DNA of 64,000 nucleotides from Caulobacteraceae bacterium (GTDB lineage: Bacteria; Pseudomonadota; Alphaproteobacteria; Caulobacterales; Caulobacteraceae). A program made the position numbers and the translations under genes. Below are positions 1-10,308 of this stretch, one piece after another; within the stretch, counting starts at the first letter, position 1, and each line of letters starts with the position of its first letter. The notes under the pieces are model-generated. The model was not told where the DNA came from and searched no databases. It worked only from the letters and a program-made list of their open reading frames with translations. The stretch covers positions 1-64,000 of the forward strand of contig CANJLQ010000007.1 in the NCBI GenBank assembly GCA_947475735.1, read 5' to 3'.

Positions 1-1069
<1,069 letters not shown>

Positions 1070-1095
1070 AAGACGGTCTAGATTGAAATGAAGAG

Positions 1096-1125
1096 GGGCC
1101 CCCGGAGCGATCCGGGGGCCCTTTC
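1096..1125 (+). terminator. Rho-independent terminator of tuf
   Basis: A perfect 11-bp stem (1096-1106 with 1111-1121, GGGCCCCCGGA and its complement) encloses the tetraloop GCGA and is followed by CTTTCTC. It lies 26 bases after the tuf stop and should end the str operon, so the downstream accessory genes need their own promoter. Confidence 0.85.
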
Positions 1126-1156
1126 TCATTGTCGAGCCGCGGTGTCTGCCATCCCT

Positions 1157-1290
1157 CCGTCATCCTCGGACTTGATCGGAGGATCGGATGGTCCGCAGCG
1201 CGGAAGACACCGTCGTTCCTCGATCCTGCAACGCGCCACCGAAGTAGCCCGATCTACGTCCGATCCTCGGATCAAGTCCGAGGATGACGG
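1157..1290. repeat. REPIN-like inverted repeat pair, family C, copy 1
   Basis: Two 32-base arms (1157-1188 and 1259-1290) are inverted copies with one mismatch, separated by a 70-base spacer. Each arm is itself a hairpin: ATCCTCGGA and TCCGAGGAT around CTTGA. A second copy with the same 134-base length and 70-base spacer lies at 45141-45274; the arms match closely and the spacers agree only at their start (GTCCGCAGCGC). Two inverted REP-like hairpins around a spacer is the REPIN layout described for other bacteria. No gene for its mobilisation is adjacent. Confidence 0.8.
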
Positions 1291-1303
1291 CGTGAAGGGC
1301 AGG

Positions 1304-1471
1304 TCAGTCGTTCGGCTCGCCCGTCGCCGGGTCTGTCTCGGTCTCGCCGGAGTTGGAGGAGCCTTCGGAGCCGCGGGGTTCGGTGGCGGGGCGGGGGGTC
1401 TCGCCGTCGTGGGACGGGGGGCGCTGGTTCTCGGTCTCGGACTGGCGGGGCGGACGGGCGGGGTCGGTCAT
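1304..1471 (-). CDS. Small acidic Pro/Glu-rich protein (55 aa)
   Basis: No function recognised. A 55-residue frame with ATG at 1469-1471 and TGA at 1304-1306 has a good ribosome site (AGGAGA, 6 bases upstream). The product starts MTDPARPP and is rich in Pro, Glu, Asp, Ser and Thr, with no hydrophobic segment, so it is probably disordered and soluble. It is transcribed against tuf and lies between a REPIN-like repeat and the acyltransferase gene. GC-rich intergenic DNA can open frames by chance, but start, spacing and consistent acidic composition favour a real gene. Confidence 0.5.
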   Translation of the reverse strand: MTDPARPPRQSETENQRPPSHDGETPRPATEPRGSEGSSNSGETETDPATGEPND

Positions 1472-1626
1472 GGGGTGTCTCCTGATCGGAACGGCAACGC
1501 TCCAAAGGCGCGGCGGCTCCCAGCCAACCTTTCCTTCACCACGTCTGCGAACCGTGCCGAAACGGGGCAGGCGATAGGGTCAGCGCCGGAACGCGTCTTG
1601 CTGCAGGCGGCGCGACGGAGACGCGC

Positions 1627-2772
1627 ATGGCCGGAACGCTACAGGTCGAGATCGTCGGGGCCGACCAGCTGACGCTGGCCGATCGGGTGCTGTGGCGCGC
1701 CATGACAGACGCCAATCCCGATCTGGCCAGTCCCTATTTCCGCTTCGAGTTCACCGAGATTGCTGCCCGGATCAGCCCGGACGCGGCGGTGGCGATCCTG
1801 AGCCGGGACGGGCGCACGATCGGCTATTTTCCGCATCAGAAGCGCGGGGCGGCGATCCAGCCGCTGGGCGCGCCGATGAACGACTATCACGGGGTCATCG
1901 CCATGCCGGGCGAGGCGCCGCCGCTGGAGACGGTCGCGGCCCTGCTGGGCGCGCCCCGACTGAACGTCTCGGCCTGGGTCGGACCGACCGGGGTGGGCGA
2001 GCCGCGCGAGACGCTGATGACCATCACGCCGGAGGAGGGGTTCGACACCTGGTATGCCGAGCGGCGTCAGACCTGGGGCAAGTACTTCAAGGACAAGGAG
2101 CGGGCGCGGCGCAGTCTGGAGGCCGAGCAGGGGGCGATCCGCGTCGAGCGCGGCCTGACCGATCCGGCGCTGCTGGATCACCTGATCGGGCTGAAGCGCG
2201 AGCAGTATGCGCGGACCGGACGGCACGACATCTTCGCCTGCGGCTGGACGCGGGACCTGCTGCACGCCCTGATGGCCGATCACCGGGACGATTTCGGCGC
2301 CTCGATGGCGGCGCTGTGGGCCGGCGATCGGGTGATCGCGATCGAGTATTCGCTGCACGCGGGCGACCGCTATCACTTCTGGTTCCCGGCCTATGAGCCG
2401 GCGGTGGCGCGGTGCTCGCCGGGCATCCTGCTGACGCTGGACACCATGCGGCTGGGCTGCGCGGACGGGTTCCGGGTCTACGACTTCGGGTTCGGGGGCG
2501 AGGGCTACAAGAAGTATTTCTGCAACGCGTCGCAGGGCGTGCGCGAGGCCGTGGTGCTGAAGCCGGGTCTGGGCGCGACCCTGTCGGATGCAGCGGTCGG
2601 ACTGCTGGGCGGGGCGGGCGGCGGCCGGGCCGAGCGGCTACGGACCAGCGTGCGCCGTCGCTGGGCCGCCATCGAAGCCTGCGAGACCACGCCCGCCAAT
2701 CGCCTGATGGGGGCCGTGGCCGCCGCGGGCGTCGCCATGAAGAAGGCCACGGGCCGCCAACCCGCTGCGTGA
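1627..2772 (+). CDS. GNAT-fold acyltransferase of the BcsL/CelD (FemAB-like) type
   Basis: A 381-residue protein whose central and C-terminal part (roughly residues 150-300) resembles the Acetyltransf_6 domain of CelD/BcsL/FemAB-like proteins, which transfer acyl or aminoacyl groups in polysaccharide or cell-wall synthesis. Supporting patches are WGKYFKDKERARR, the LIGLKREQYARTGRHD segment, and YHFWFPAYEP...SPGILLTLDTMRLG followed by YDFGFGGEGYKKYF, typical of the second GNAT half. No signal peptide is seen, so it is cytoplasmic. The start has a GGAGA ribosome site. The next gene starts 11 bases after its stop, suggesting co-transcription. Substrate is unknown; capsule, exopolysaccharide or holdfast modification is only a guess. 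Confidence 0.7.
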   Translation: MAGTLQVEIVGADQLTLADRVLWRAMTDANPDLASPYFRFEFTEIAARISPDAAVAILSRDGRTIGYFPHQKRGAAIQPLGAPMNDYHGVIAMPGEAPPLETVAALLGAPRLNVSAWVGPTGVGEPRETLMTITPEEGFDTWYAERRQTWGKYFKDKERARRSLEAEQGAIRVERGLTDPALLDHLIGLKREQYARTGRHDIFACGWTRDLLHALMADHRDDFGASMAALWAGDRVIAIEYSLHAGDRYHFWFPAYEPAVARCSPGILLTLDTMRLGCADGFRVYDFGFGGEGYKKYFCNASQGVREAVVLKPGLGATLSDAAVGLLGGAGGGRAERLRTSVRRRWAAIEACETTPANRLMGAVAAAGVAMKKATGRQPAA

Positions 2773-2783
2773 GAGATCCATCG

Positions 2784-3698
2784 ATGATGACAGCCGCCCG
2801 CCGCACCCGCTATCCCGGCCCGATCGCCGAGGCCGCCAAGCATCCGCATGGTCTGGTGGCACAGGGCTTCGCTTCCGACGACGCCCTGGCCGCGATTCTT
2901 GACCGCTATCCGGCGCGGCTGATCGACATCAATCTGTACGACTATGACGCCGAGGGGCAGGTGTCCCTGCGCACCGGCGACAAGGGCGACCTGAGCGGGG
3001 CCCAGCTGCTCGCCGCGATCCAGGGTGGGCGGTTGTGGGTCAATCTGAGGGACGCGCAGGCGGGGTGCCCCGATCTGTGGGCCGCCGCCATGAGCGAGTT
3101 CGCCAAGGTACAGGCCGCCTATCCGGGCATGCGGGCGGTCACCAACGCCGGACAGCTGATCATCTCTTCGCCGGTGGCCAAGGTGCCCTATCATTTCGAC
3201 GCCGCGGGCGTGGTGCTGTTTCACCTGAGAGGCCGAAAGCGAATCTTCGTCTATCCGGGCGACGAGGCGCATCTGCCGGAAGCGGCGATGGAACAGGTCG
3301 TGGCGCGCCAGACGACCGAGGAGCTGCCCTATACCCTGGCGTTCGAACGGGACGCCCAGGTGTTCGACCTGGAACCCGGCGAGGCCCTGACCTGGCCGCT
3401 GTACGCGCCGCACCGGGTCGAGAACCTGGATAAATTCTGCGTAAGCCTGTCGATGGATTTCCAGACCTGGCCGTCGCGGTTCAGGAACGGAGCCCTCTAT
3501 ACCAATGCCGTGATCCGCAGCCGGGGAGGGCGTCCGCGCTTCACCGACGGCATGACCACACCGGAGCTTGCGGCCCGGTGGGCGGCGTCTCTGGCGCTGA
3601 AGCGGGTGGGCGGGCTGAAGAGCCGGATCGCCCATCTCGAGCGGGACTTCGTGCCGGACGCCGAGGCCCAGGACGGGGCGGGGGCTCTGCGGGCCTGA
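2784..3698 (+). CDS. JmjC/cupin-like Fe(II) 2-oxoglutarate oxygenase
   Basis: A 304-residue protein with the facial triad of JmjC dioxygenases: H137-x-D139 in VPYHFDAAGVVLFHLRGRK and H210 in WPLYAPHRVEN, in a double-stranded beta-helix context (GRKRIFVYPGD, then DLEPGEALTWPLYAPH). Such enzymes hydroxylate proteins or small molecules with iron, oxygen and 2-oxoglutarate. The frame stays open upstream, but ATG at 2784, just after the acyltransferase stop, gives the expected length. It forms a two-gene unit with that acyltransferase, between tuf and rpsJ. The bacterial ribosomal oxygenase YcfD is a JmjC protein, so a ribosomal substrate is conceivable, but nothing in the sequence proves it. Confidence 0.7.
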   Translation: MMTAARRTRYPGPIAEAAKHPHGLVAQGFASDDALAAILDRYPARLIDINLYDYDAEGQVSLRTGDKGDLSGAQLLAAIQGGRLWVNLRDAQAGCPDLWAAAMSEFAKVQAAYPGMRAVTNAGQLIISSPVAKVPYHFDAAGVVLFHLRGRKRIFVYPGDEAHLPEAAMEQVVARQTTEELPYTLAFERDAQVFDLEPGEALTWPLYAPHRVENLDKFCVSLSMDFQTWPSRFRNGALYTNAVIRSRGGRPRFTDGMTTPELAARWAASLALKRVGGLKSRIAHLERDFVPDAEAQDGAGALRA

Positions 3699-3796
3699 GG
3701 GTCGCCTCGATTAAATCGAGGTCATGACGTCGAGTTAAAATGACTTCGGTCCCCGCCGGGCTCAGGTTCCACTCCATCGCTGGAGGAGCTGAAGCC

Positions 3797-4735
3797 ATGA
3801 AAACCACACTCGCCGTCACCGCCCTGTCCGCCGCCCTGATCGCCACCCTGGCCGCCGCCGCGCCCGCCGCCGCGCAGCAGACCGAAGTCCGCGTTCGTTA
3901 CGCCGCCGCCCGGATGGTGGTGATCGTCGAAGACCGCGCCGACATCGCCGTCGAGATCGAGCCGGGCAGCGGCGGTCTGCCGACGCCGACCGTCACGCGA
4001 GTCGGCGACGAGATCCGCATCGACGGCGAGCTGGGCCGCCGCGCCTTCCGAGACTGCCGCAGCGGCCCGGCCGATGCGCGCCAGCCGGGGGAGGGGGCCT
4101 CGGTCGAGGTCCGCGAGCGCGGCCGGGTCAATCTGTCGGATGCGCCCCTGATCGTCGTGCGGACGCCGCCGGCCGTGAAGGTCTCGACCGAGAACGCGGC
4201 CGTGTTCGGCTCGGTCGGTCGGGGCGCGACCTCGATCGAGCTGGCCAGCGGCGGCTGCGGGGACTGGACCGTCGCCAATACCGCCGGGAGCATGGACCTG
4301 GCCATCGGAGGTTCGGGTAACATCCGGGCGGGGACCTCGGGCCGGCTGGAGACCGCGATCGGCGGCTCGGGCCGGATCACGGCCGGCGCGACCCGGGACC
4401 TGGACGCCTCCATCGGCGGGTCGGGCACGGTGATCGTGGCCTCGGTCAACGGGACGGTCGAAGCGGCCATCGGCGGTTCCGGCGACATCCGCATCAACGG
4501 AGGGCGGCCCAGCGCGATCGACGCCTCCATCGGCGGCTCGGGCGACATCCATGTGCAGGGCGACGCCGGGGCGCTGGACGCCTCCATCGCCGGGAGCGGC
4601 AACATCACCGTCACCGGCACGGTGTCCAGCCTGGACGCCAGCCTGGTCGGCGGCGGCAACGTCAATGTGGGCCGGGTGACCGGCTCGGTGTCCCAGTCCG
4701 TGATGGGCGGAGGACGCGTTCGGATCGGCGGCTGA
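3797..4735 (+). CDS. Secreted DUF2807 (head-GIN) beta-helix protein
   Basis: A 312-residue exported protein of unknown role. ATG at 3797 follows a strong GGAGGAG site and gives a clean signal peptide (MKTTLAVTALSAALIATLAAAAPAAAQQ-like, cleavage near residue 27); an upstream in-frame start at 3740 would bury it. The mature part ends in about eight rungs of roughly 20 residues around the motif A/S-I-G-G-S-G-x-I, the pattern of DUF2807 'putative auto-transporter adhesin, head GIN' beta-helices. A CGDW-like cysteine (GGCGDW) precedes the rungs. No outer-membrane barrel is present, so it is probably periplasmic or surface-attached. A terminator follows at 4765. Confidence 0.75.
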   Translation: MKTTLAVTALSAALIATLAAAAPAAAQQTEVRVRYAAARMVVIVEDRADIAVEIEPGSGGLPTPTVTRVGDEIRIDGELGRRAFRDCRSGPADARQPGEGASVEVRERGRVNLSDAPLIVVRTPPAVKVSTENAAVFGSVGRGATSIELASGGCGDWTVANTAGSMDLAIGGSGNIRAGTSGRLETAIGGSGRITAGATRDLDASIGGSGTVIVASVNGTVEAAIGGSGDIRINGGRPSAIDASIGGSGDIHVQGDAGALDASIAGSGNITVTGTVSSLDASLVGGGNVNVGRVTGSVSQSVMGGGRVRIGG

Positions 4736-4764
4736 TCCCACCCCACCAGCCCGCCGAAAACGGA

Positions 4765-4803
4765 GACGGCCCGGGAGCGTGGAACCCCCCGGGCCGTCTT
4801 TCA
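4765..4803 (+). terminator. Terminator of the DUF2807 gene
   Basis: A perfect 11-bp stem (4765-4775 GACGGCCCGGG with 4788-4798) encloses a 12-base loop and is followed by TTTCATATT. It separates the accessory genes from the S10 operon. Confidence 0.8.
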
Positions 4804-4833
4804 TATTCCGGAGGCCAAGGTGGCTTCGCCCGC

Positions 4834-4862
4834 TTGACGAAAACGGAATCGATCGTCATAAG
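4834..4862 (+). promoter_or_regulatory. Candidate sigma-70 promoter of the S10 operon
   Basis: TTGACG at 4834-4839 (the usual alphaproteobacterial -35) is followed after 17 bases by CATAAG at 4857-4862. It is the best match between the upstream terminator and rpsJ and would give a leader of about 225 bases. Confidence 0.4.
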
Positions 4863-5093
4863 CGCCAACTCTTGTTGGACCGGCTGTGCAGTTCGCTGCA
4901 GACGCGGTTCGCGGGAACGACCTGAGTGACCGTTCTTTGTAGCGACTTAGGACTTCAACGGCCTTCGCGGGCGACCGCGTGGGCCGATCGTTTTTGCGAA
5001 ACGTGCGTACTCTGAGGGCTTCGGCCTAAGGACTCCGGTCTTTGAAATGGTTCACAGGGACGCAGGTTCGCCTGCTTGGGAAATACGACCGAT

Positions 5094-5399
<306 letters not shown>

Positions 5400-5422
5400 A
5401 GAAAAGAAGGCGGGATCCGACA

Positions 5423-6178
5423 ATGCGCACGGGCGTGATCGCCAAGAAGCTGGGCATGACCCGCGTGTTCGCCGATGACGGCGCGCACGTTCCGGTCACT
5501 GTGCTTCAACTCGACGGCTGCCAGGTCGTCGGCCAACGCACCCAGGAGCGGGACGGCTACGTCGCCCTGCAGCTGGGCGCCGGCACCAAGAAGGCCAAGA
5601 ACACCAACAAGGCCCAACGCACGACCTTCGCGAACGCGGAAGTCGAGCCCAAGCACGTCGTCATGGAGTTCCGCGTGTCGGACGACGCCATGATCGACGT
5701 CGGCGCGACCCTGACCGCCGACCACTTCGTCGCCGGGCAGAAGGTCGACATCCAGGGCGAGACGATCGGCAAGGGCTTCGCCGGCGCCATGAAGCGCTGG
5801 AACTTCGGCGGTCTGCGGGCCACCCACGGCGTTTCGGTCTCGCACCGTTCGCACGGCTCGACGGGTAACCGTCAGGACCCGGGTCGGACCTTCCCCGGCA
5901 AGAAGATGGCCGGCCACCTGGGCACCGAGACCATCACCACCCAGAACCTGACCATCGTCCGCGTGGACGCCGAGCGGGGCCTGATCATGGTCAAGGGCGT
6001 CGTGCCCGGTCACGAAGGCAGCTGGGTCAAGGTTCGCGACGCGCACAAGAAGCCGCACGCCGACCTGCCGTTCCCCGGTTCGTTCAAGAAGAACGGTCAA
6101 GCCGCCGCCGAGACCAAGGCCGAAGAGCCTCAGGTCGAGGACGCCGCTGTCGAGACCGTCGAAGGCGGTGAAGCGTAA
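5423..6178 (+). CDS. rplC: 50S ribosomal protein L3, with acidic C-terminal tail
   Basis: L3 is an early-binding 23S protein near the peptidyl transferase centre. The loop [23 protein letters not shown] is present; Gln151 in it corresponds to the residue methylated by PrmB in E. coli. At 251 residues it is about 40 longer than the E. coli protein; the extra part is a Glu/Ala-rich tail after residue ~220. The stop overlaps the rplD start (TAATG), pointing to translational coupling. Confidence 0.97.
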   Translation: MRTGVIAKKLGMTRVFADDGAHVPVTVLQLDGCQVVGQRTQERDGYVALQLGAGTKKAKNTNKAQRTTFANAEVEPKHVVMEFRVSDDAMIDVGATLTADHFVAGQKVDIQGETIGKGFAGAMKRWNFGGLRATHGVSVSHRSHGSTGNRQDPGRTFPGKKMAGHLGTETITTQNLTIVRVDAERGLIMVKGVVPGHEGSWVKVRDAHKKPHADLPFPGSFKKNGQAAAETKAEEPQVEDAAVETVEGGEA

Positions 6179-6846
6179 TGAAACTCTCGGTCATCAAACT
6201 CGACGGCAAGGCCTCGGGCGACGTTGAACTGTCGGACGCCGTCTTCGGCATCACCGACATTCGCGGCGACCTGCTGGCCCGCTACGTCAACTGGCAACTG
6301 GCCAAGCGCCGCGCCGGCACCCACAAGGTCCAGACCCGGAACGAGAACTCTCGCACCGGCAAGAAGATGTACAAGCAGAAGGGCACCGGCGGCGCCCGTC
6401 ACGGCTCGCGTCGCGCGCCCCAGTTCGTCGGCGGTTCGCGCGCCTTCGGTCCGGTCGTCCGCGACCACGGTTTCGACCTGCCCAAGAAGGTCCGCGCCCT
6501 GGCCCTGCGTCACGCCCTGTCGTCCAAGGCGAAGTCCGGCGACCTGGTCGTCGTCGACGCCCTGACGGTCAAGGACGCCAAGACGGCGGCCCTGCGCGAG
6601 ACCTTCGGCAAGCTGGGCTGGACCCGGACGCTGATCATCGCCGGCCCCGAGGTCGACGAGAACTTCGCCCTGGCCTCGCGCAACATTCCGCAGATCCACG
6701 TGCTGCCGAACGCCGGCCTGAACGTCTACGACATCCTGCGCGCCGACAAGCTGGTGCTGAGCAAGGCCGCCGTCGACGCCATCGAAGCCCGCTACGCCGA
6801 CTTCAAGCCGTCGCGTCGCGAACAAGCCGAGAAGGACGCCGCGTAA
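6178..6846 (+). CDS. rplD: 50S ribosomal protein L4
   Basis: L4 (222 aa) lines the exit tunnel with its long loop and in enterobacteria represses the S10 operon. The tunnel loop [24 protein letters not shown] is clear, and the remainder is the usual alpha/beta domain. Both ends are TAATG one-base overlaps with rplC and rplW, so the three genes are translationally coupled. Confidence 0.97.
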   Translation: MKLSVIKLDGKASGDVELSDAVFGITDIRGDLLARYVNWQLAKRRAGTHKVQTRNENSRTGKKMYKQKGTGGARHGSRRAPQFVGGSRAFGPVVRDHGFDLPKKVRALALRHALSSKAKSGDLVVVDALTVKDAKTAALRETFGKLGWTRTLIIAGPEVDENFALASRNIPQIHVLPNAGLNVYDILRADKLVLSKAAVDAIEARYADFKPSRREQAEKDAA

Positions 6847-7148
6847 TGGCCGCCCAACCCACCGCCAAACACTACGACACCATCCGCTCGCCGATCATCA
6901 CCGAGAAGGCGACGATCCTGTCGGAACAGAACAAGGTCGTCTTCCGCGTCGCCGACACGGCGACCAAGGACGAGATCGCCGCGGCGGTCGAAAGCCTGTT
7001 CAAGGTCAACGTCCTGAAGGTCAACACCCTGGTCCAGAAGGGCAAGACCAAGCGCTTCCGGGGCATCATGGGCCGCCGGGTCGACATCAAAAAAGCGATC
7101 GTGACGCTGGCCGACGGCCAGTCGATCGACGTCACCACGGGGCTCTGA
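6846..7148 (+). CDS. rplW: 50S ribosomal protein L23
   Basis: L23 (100 aa) sits at the tunnel exit and docks trigger factor, SRP and the translocon. [13 protein letters not shown] at the start and [14 protein letters not shown] for the RNA-binding loop identify it. It starts on a TAATG overlap with rplD and ends 4 bases before rplB. Confidence 0.97.
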   Translation: MAAQPTAKHYDTIRSPIITEKATILSEQNKVVFRVADTATKDEIAAAVESLFKVNVLKVNTLVQKGKTKRFRGIMGRRVDIKKAIVTLADGQSIDVTTGL

Positions 7149-7152
7149 TCCG

Positions 7153-7986
7153 ATGGCCTTGAAGACCTACAATCCGACGTCGCCGGGCCGCCGCGCCCTG
7201 GTGCTGATCGACCGGTCCGAGCTCCACAAGGGCCGGCCCGAGAAGTCGCTGACCGAAGGCCTGACCAAGTCGGGCGGACGCGGTCAGGGCGGTCGCATTG
7301 CCGTCCGCTTCCGTGGCGGCGGCGCCAAGCGCCTGTATCGCAAGATCGACTTCAAGCGTCGCAAGTTCATGACGGCGACCGTCGAGCGGCTGGAGTACGA
7401 CCCCAACCGCACCGCCTTCATCGCGCTCGTGAACTACGAGGACGGTGAAAAGGCCTACATCATCGCGCCGCAACGCCTGAAGGCGGGCGACACGATCGTG
7501 GCCGGCGAGAAGACCGACGTGAAGCCGGGCAACGCCATGCCGCTGCGCTCCATCCCGGTCGGCACCATCATCCACTGCGTGGAAATGAAGCCCGGCAAGG
7601 GTGCTCAGCTGGCCCGCTCGGCCGGCGCCTATGCCCAGCTGGTCGGTCGCGACCAGGGCTATGCCCAGATCCGCCTCGGTTCGGGCGAGCTGCGCATGGT
7701 ACTGGACGGCTGCATGGCCACGGTCGGCGCCGTCTCGAACGCCGATCACATGAACCAGAACCTGGGCAAGGCCGGACGCGTCCGCCACATGGGCTGGCGT
7801 CCGCACGTTCGCGGCGTCGCCATGAACCCGATCGACCACCCGCACGGTGGTGGTGAAGGCCGGACCTCGGGCGGCCGCACGCCGGTAACGCCCTGGGGCA
7901 AGGACACCAAGGGCACCCGCACCCGCAAGAACAAGGCGACGGACAAGTTCATCATCCGTACCCGCCACGTTAAGAAGGCTCGCTAA
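7153..7986 (+). CDS. rplB: 50S ribosomal protein L2
   Basis: L2 (277 aa) is needed for subunit joining and peptidyl transfer. The conserved loop [18 protein letters not shown] carries the histidine linked to peptidyl-transferase activity, and the N-terminal OB-like domain ([19 protein letters not shown]) is intact. Length matches the family. rpsS begins two bases after the stop. Confidence 0.98.
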   Translation: MALKTYNPTSPGRRALVLIDRSELHKGRPEKSLTEGLTKSGGRGQGGRIAVRFRGGGAKRLYRKIDFKRRKFMTATVERLEYDPNRTAFIALVNYEDGEKAYIIAPQRLKAGDTIVAGEKTDVKPGNAMPLRSIPVGTIIHCVEMKPGKGAQLARSAGAYAQLVGRDQGYAQIRLGSGELRMVLDGCMATVGAVSNADHMNQNLGKAGRVRHMGWRPHVRGVAMNPIDHPHGGGEGRTSGGRTPVTPWGKDTKGTRTRKNKATDKFIIRTRHVKKAR

Positions 7987-7988
7987 AG

Positions 7989-8267
7989 ATGGCTCGCTCC
8001 TCCTGGAAAGGCCCGTTCGTCGACGGGTATCTGCTCAAGAAGGCCGACGCCGTTTCGACGTCGGGCCGCAAGGACGTGATCAAGACCTGGTCGCGCCGCT
8101 CCACCATCCTGCCGCAGTTCGTGGGCCTGACGTTCGGCGTCCACAACGGTCACAAGCACGTCCCCGTGCACGTGAACGAGGACATGGTCGGCATGAAGCT
8201 GGGCGAGTTCTCGCCCACCCGTTCGTTCCCCGGCCACGCCGCGGACAAGAAGGCGAAGCGGAAGTAA
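7989..8267 (+). CDS. rpsS: 30S ribosomal protein S19
   Basis: S19 (92 aa) is in the 30S head and contacts the A-site tRNA through its tail. [18 protein letters not shown] and the [23 protein letters not shown] core are characteristic. It is packed between rplB and rplV with gaps of 2 and 1 bases. Confidence 0.97.
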   Translation: MARSSWKGPFVDGYLLKKADAVSTSGRKDVIKTWSRRSTILPQFVGLTFGVHNGHKHVPVHVNEDMVGMKLGEFSPTRSFPGHAADKKAKRK

Positions 8268-8268
8268 C

Positions 8269-8649
8269 ATGCCCAAGACCAACAACCCCCGCCGCGTCGG
8301 TTCGACCGAGGCCCGCGCCAAGCTGGTCAACGTTCGCATCAGCCCGCAGAAGCTGAACCTGGTGGCCGCCTCGATTCGCGGCCTGCCGGTCCAGAAGGCG
8401 CTGAACGAACTGGAGTTCAGCCGCAAGCGCATCTCCGACGACGTCCGCAAGGTGCTCTACAGCGCCGTGTCGAACGCCGAGAACAACCACAACCTCGACA
8501 TCGACAACCTGGTCGTCGCCGAGGCCTTCGTGGGCAAGAACCTGGTGATGAAGCGTTTCGCGAGCCGCGCTCGTGGTCGTTCGTCGCGTATCCTGAAACC
8601 GTTCAGCGAGATCACCATCGTGGTCCGTGAAGCCGGCGAGGCCGCCTGA
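8269..8649 (+). CDS. rplV: 50S ribosomal protein L22
   Basis: L22 (126 aa) extends a beta-hairpin into the exit tunnel. [18 protein letters not shown] and the hairpin [21 protein letters not shown] mark it. Its TGA overlaps the ATG of rpsC by one base. Confidence 0.97.
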   Translation: MPKTNNPRRVGSTEARAKLVNVRISPQKLNLVAASIRGLPVQKALNELEFSRKRISDDVRKVLYSAVSNAENNHNLDIDNLVVAEAFVGKNLVMKRFASRARGRSSRILKPFSEITIVVREAGEAA

Positions 8650-9398
8650 TGGGTCAGAAAATCAATCCGATCGGTTTCCGCCTCGGCGTGAACCGGACCT
8701 GGGACAGCCGCTGGTTCGCCGACGGCGCGAACTACGCGCGCCTGCTGCACCAGGACATCAAGCTGCGTACGTGGCTGAAAGAGCGCCTGAACGCCGCCGG
8801 CGTCTCGCGCATCATCATCGAGCGTCCGCACAAGAAGTGCCGCGTGACGATCTATGCCGCCCGTCCGGGCGTCGTGATCGGCAAGAAGGGCGCCGACATC
8901 GAGAAGCTGCGCAAGGACATCTCGGCCCAGACGGAAGGCGAGGTTCACCTGAACATCGTCGAGGTCCGCAAGCCCGAGACCGACGCCCAGCTGATCGCCG
9001 AGAACATCGCCCAGCAACTGGAGCGCCGGATCGCCTTCCGTCGCGCCATGAAGCGCGCGATGCTGTCGGCCATGCGCCTGGGCGCCAAGGGTGTCCGGAT
9101 CAACGTTTCGGGCCGCCTCGGCGGCGCGGAAATCGCGCGGATGGAGTGGTATCGCGAAGGTCGCGTGCCGCTGCACACCCTGCGCGCCGACATCGACTAC
9201 GGCTTCATCGAGGCCAAGACGACCTACGGCATCATCGGCGTGAAGGTCTGGGTGTTCAAAGGTGAAGTGCTGGAGCACGACCCGATGGCCCAGGACAAGC
9301 GCTGGGCCGCCGAGGCCGCCGGCCCGTCTTCCAACGAAGGTCGCGAGCGCGGACCGCGCCGCGACGACCGCGGCGGCCGTCGCGGCCGTGAGGGCTAA
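8649..9398 (+). CDS. rpsC: 30S ribosomal protein S3
   Basis: S3 (249 aa) forms part of the mRNA entry channel. [14 protein letters not shown] opens it and the KH domain [15 protein letters not shown] lies near residue 80. The last ~30 residues are an Arg/Gly/Asp-rich tail absent in E. coli. One-base overlap with rplV; rplP starts 5 bases downstream. Confidence 0.97.
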   Translation: MGQKINPIGFRLGVNRTWDSRWFADGANYARLLHQDIKLRTWLKERLNAAGVSRIIIERPHKKCRVTIYAARPGVVIGKKGADIEKLRKDISAQTEGEVHLNIVEVRKPETDAQLIAENIAQQLERRIAFRRAMKRAMLSAMRLGAKGVRINVSGRLGGAEIARMEWYREGRVPLHTLRADIDYGFIEAKTTYGIIGVKVWVFKGEVLEHDPMAQDKRWAAEAAGPSSNEGRERGPRRDDRGGRRGREG

Positions 9399-9403
9399 GG
9401 ACC

Positions 9404-9844
9404 ATGCTGCAGCCTAAGAAAACCAAGTACCGCAAGGCCTTCAAGGGCCGGATTCACGGCGCCGCCAAGGGTGGCTTCTCGCTGAACTTCGGCTCCTACG
9501 GGCTGAAGACGCTGGAGCCGGAACGCATCACGGCGCGTCAGATCGAGGCGGCCCGCCGCGCGATCACCCGCCAGATGAAGCGCCAGGGCCGCGTGTGGAT
9601 CCGCGTCTTCCCGGACGTGCCCGTCTCGGGCAAGCCGGCCGAAGTGCGGATGGGCAAGGGCAAGGGCGCCGTGGACCACTGGGCCGCGCGCTGCCACCCG
9701 GGCCGTATCCTGTTCGAAATCGACGGCGTCGCCGACGACGTGGCCCGCGAGGCCCTGCGTCTGGGCGCCGCCAAGCTGCCGGTCCGGACCAAGGTGGTCA
9801 CCCGCCTCGACTCCGGCGTGGCCCACGTGGAGCACGTCGCCTGA
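9404..9844 (+). CDS. rplP: 50S ribosomal protein L16
   Basis: L16 (146 aa) lies by the A-site of the peptidyl transferase centre. [15 protein letters not shown] and [19 protein letters not shown] are diagnostic; the latter includes the arginine region hydroxylated by YcfD in E. coli. Its stop overlaps rpmC by one base. Confidence 0.97.
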   Translation: MLQPKKTKYRKAFKGRIHGAAKGGFSLNFGSYGLKTLEPERITARQIEAARRAITRQMKRQGRVWIRVFPDVPVSGKPAEVRMGKGKGAVDHWAARCHPGRILFEIDGVADDVAREALRLGAAKLPVRTKVVTRLDSGVAHVEHVA

Positions 9845-10041
9845 TGACCAAGATCGCCGATCTTCGCTCGCAGACGAACGACCAGCTGGGCGACCAGCTG
9901 CTGTCGCTCAAGAAAGAGCAATTCAACCTCCGCTTCCAGGCCGCCACCGGTCAGATGGAAAAGACGCACCGCGTCTCGGAAGTCCGCAAGGACATCGCCC
10001 GCATCTCCACGCTGCTGCGTGAGAAGCGCCAGGCTTCGTAA
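9844..10041 (+). CDS. rpmC: 50S ribosomal protein L29
   Basis: L29 (65 aa), a helical hairpin at the tunnel exit next to L23. [22 protein letters not shown] is the conserved core. ATG at 9844 overlaps the rplP stop (TGATG); rpsQ follows after 9 bases. Confidence 0.95.
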   Translation: MTKIADLRSQTNDQLGDQLLSLKKEQFNLRFQAATGQMEKTHRVSEVRKDIARISTLLREKRQAS

Positions 10042-10050
10042 GGAACACCG

Positions 10051-10290
10051 ATGCCCAAACGTATTCTCGAAGGCGTGGTCGTGTCCGACAAGGGCGACAA
10101 GACCGTGGTCGTCAAGGTCGAGCGCACCCTGCTGCACCCGGTCCTGAAAAAGACCGTGCGTCTGTCCAAGAAGTATCATGCCCACGACGAAGGGAACTCG
10201 CTGAAGGAAGGCGACGTCGCCCGCATCGTCGAGTGCGCCCCCAAGTCCAAGCTGAAGCGGTGGGAAGTCCTCACCCCTTCGGCTTCGTAA
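10051..10290 (+). CDS. rpsQ: 30S ribosomal protein S17
   Basis: S17 (79 aa) is an OB-fold primary 16S-binding protein. [25 protein letters not shown] and the loop [19 protein letters not shown] fit the family. It follows rpmC and has an AAGGA site before the ATG. Confidence 0.96.
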   Translation: MPKRILEGVVVSDKGDKTVVVKVERTLLHPVLKKTVRLSKKYHAHDEGNSLKEGDVARIVECAPKSKLKRWEVLTPSAS

Positions 10291-10308
10291 CCGGAAGGAT
10301 CTGACACT

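Larger units (their letters stand above)
4736..5093. other. Leader region between the DUF2807 gene and rpsJ
   Basis: This 358-base stretch holds the DUF2807 terminator (4765-4803), a promoter candidate (4834-4862) and then about 230 bases of untranslated leader before rpsJ. I see no credible protein-coding frame. S10-operon leaders in enterobacteria bind L4 for autoregulation; whether this leader does so cannot be judged by eye. Confidence 0.55.

Noticed and set aside
2412-2783. Upstream extension of the JmjC gene
   Set aside because: The open frame continues upstream but lies within the acyltransferase gene in another frame and lacks family similarity; ATG at 2784 fits length and spacing.
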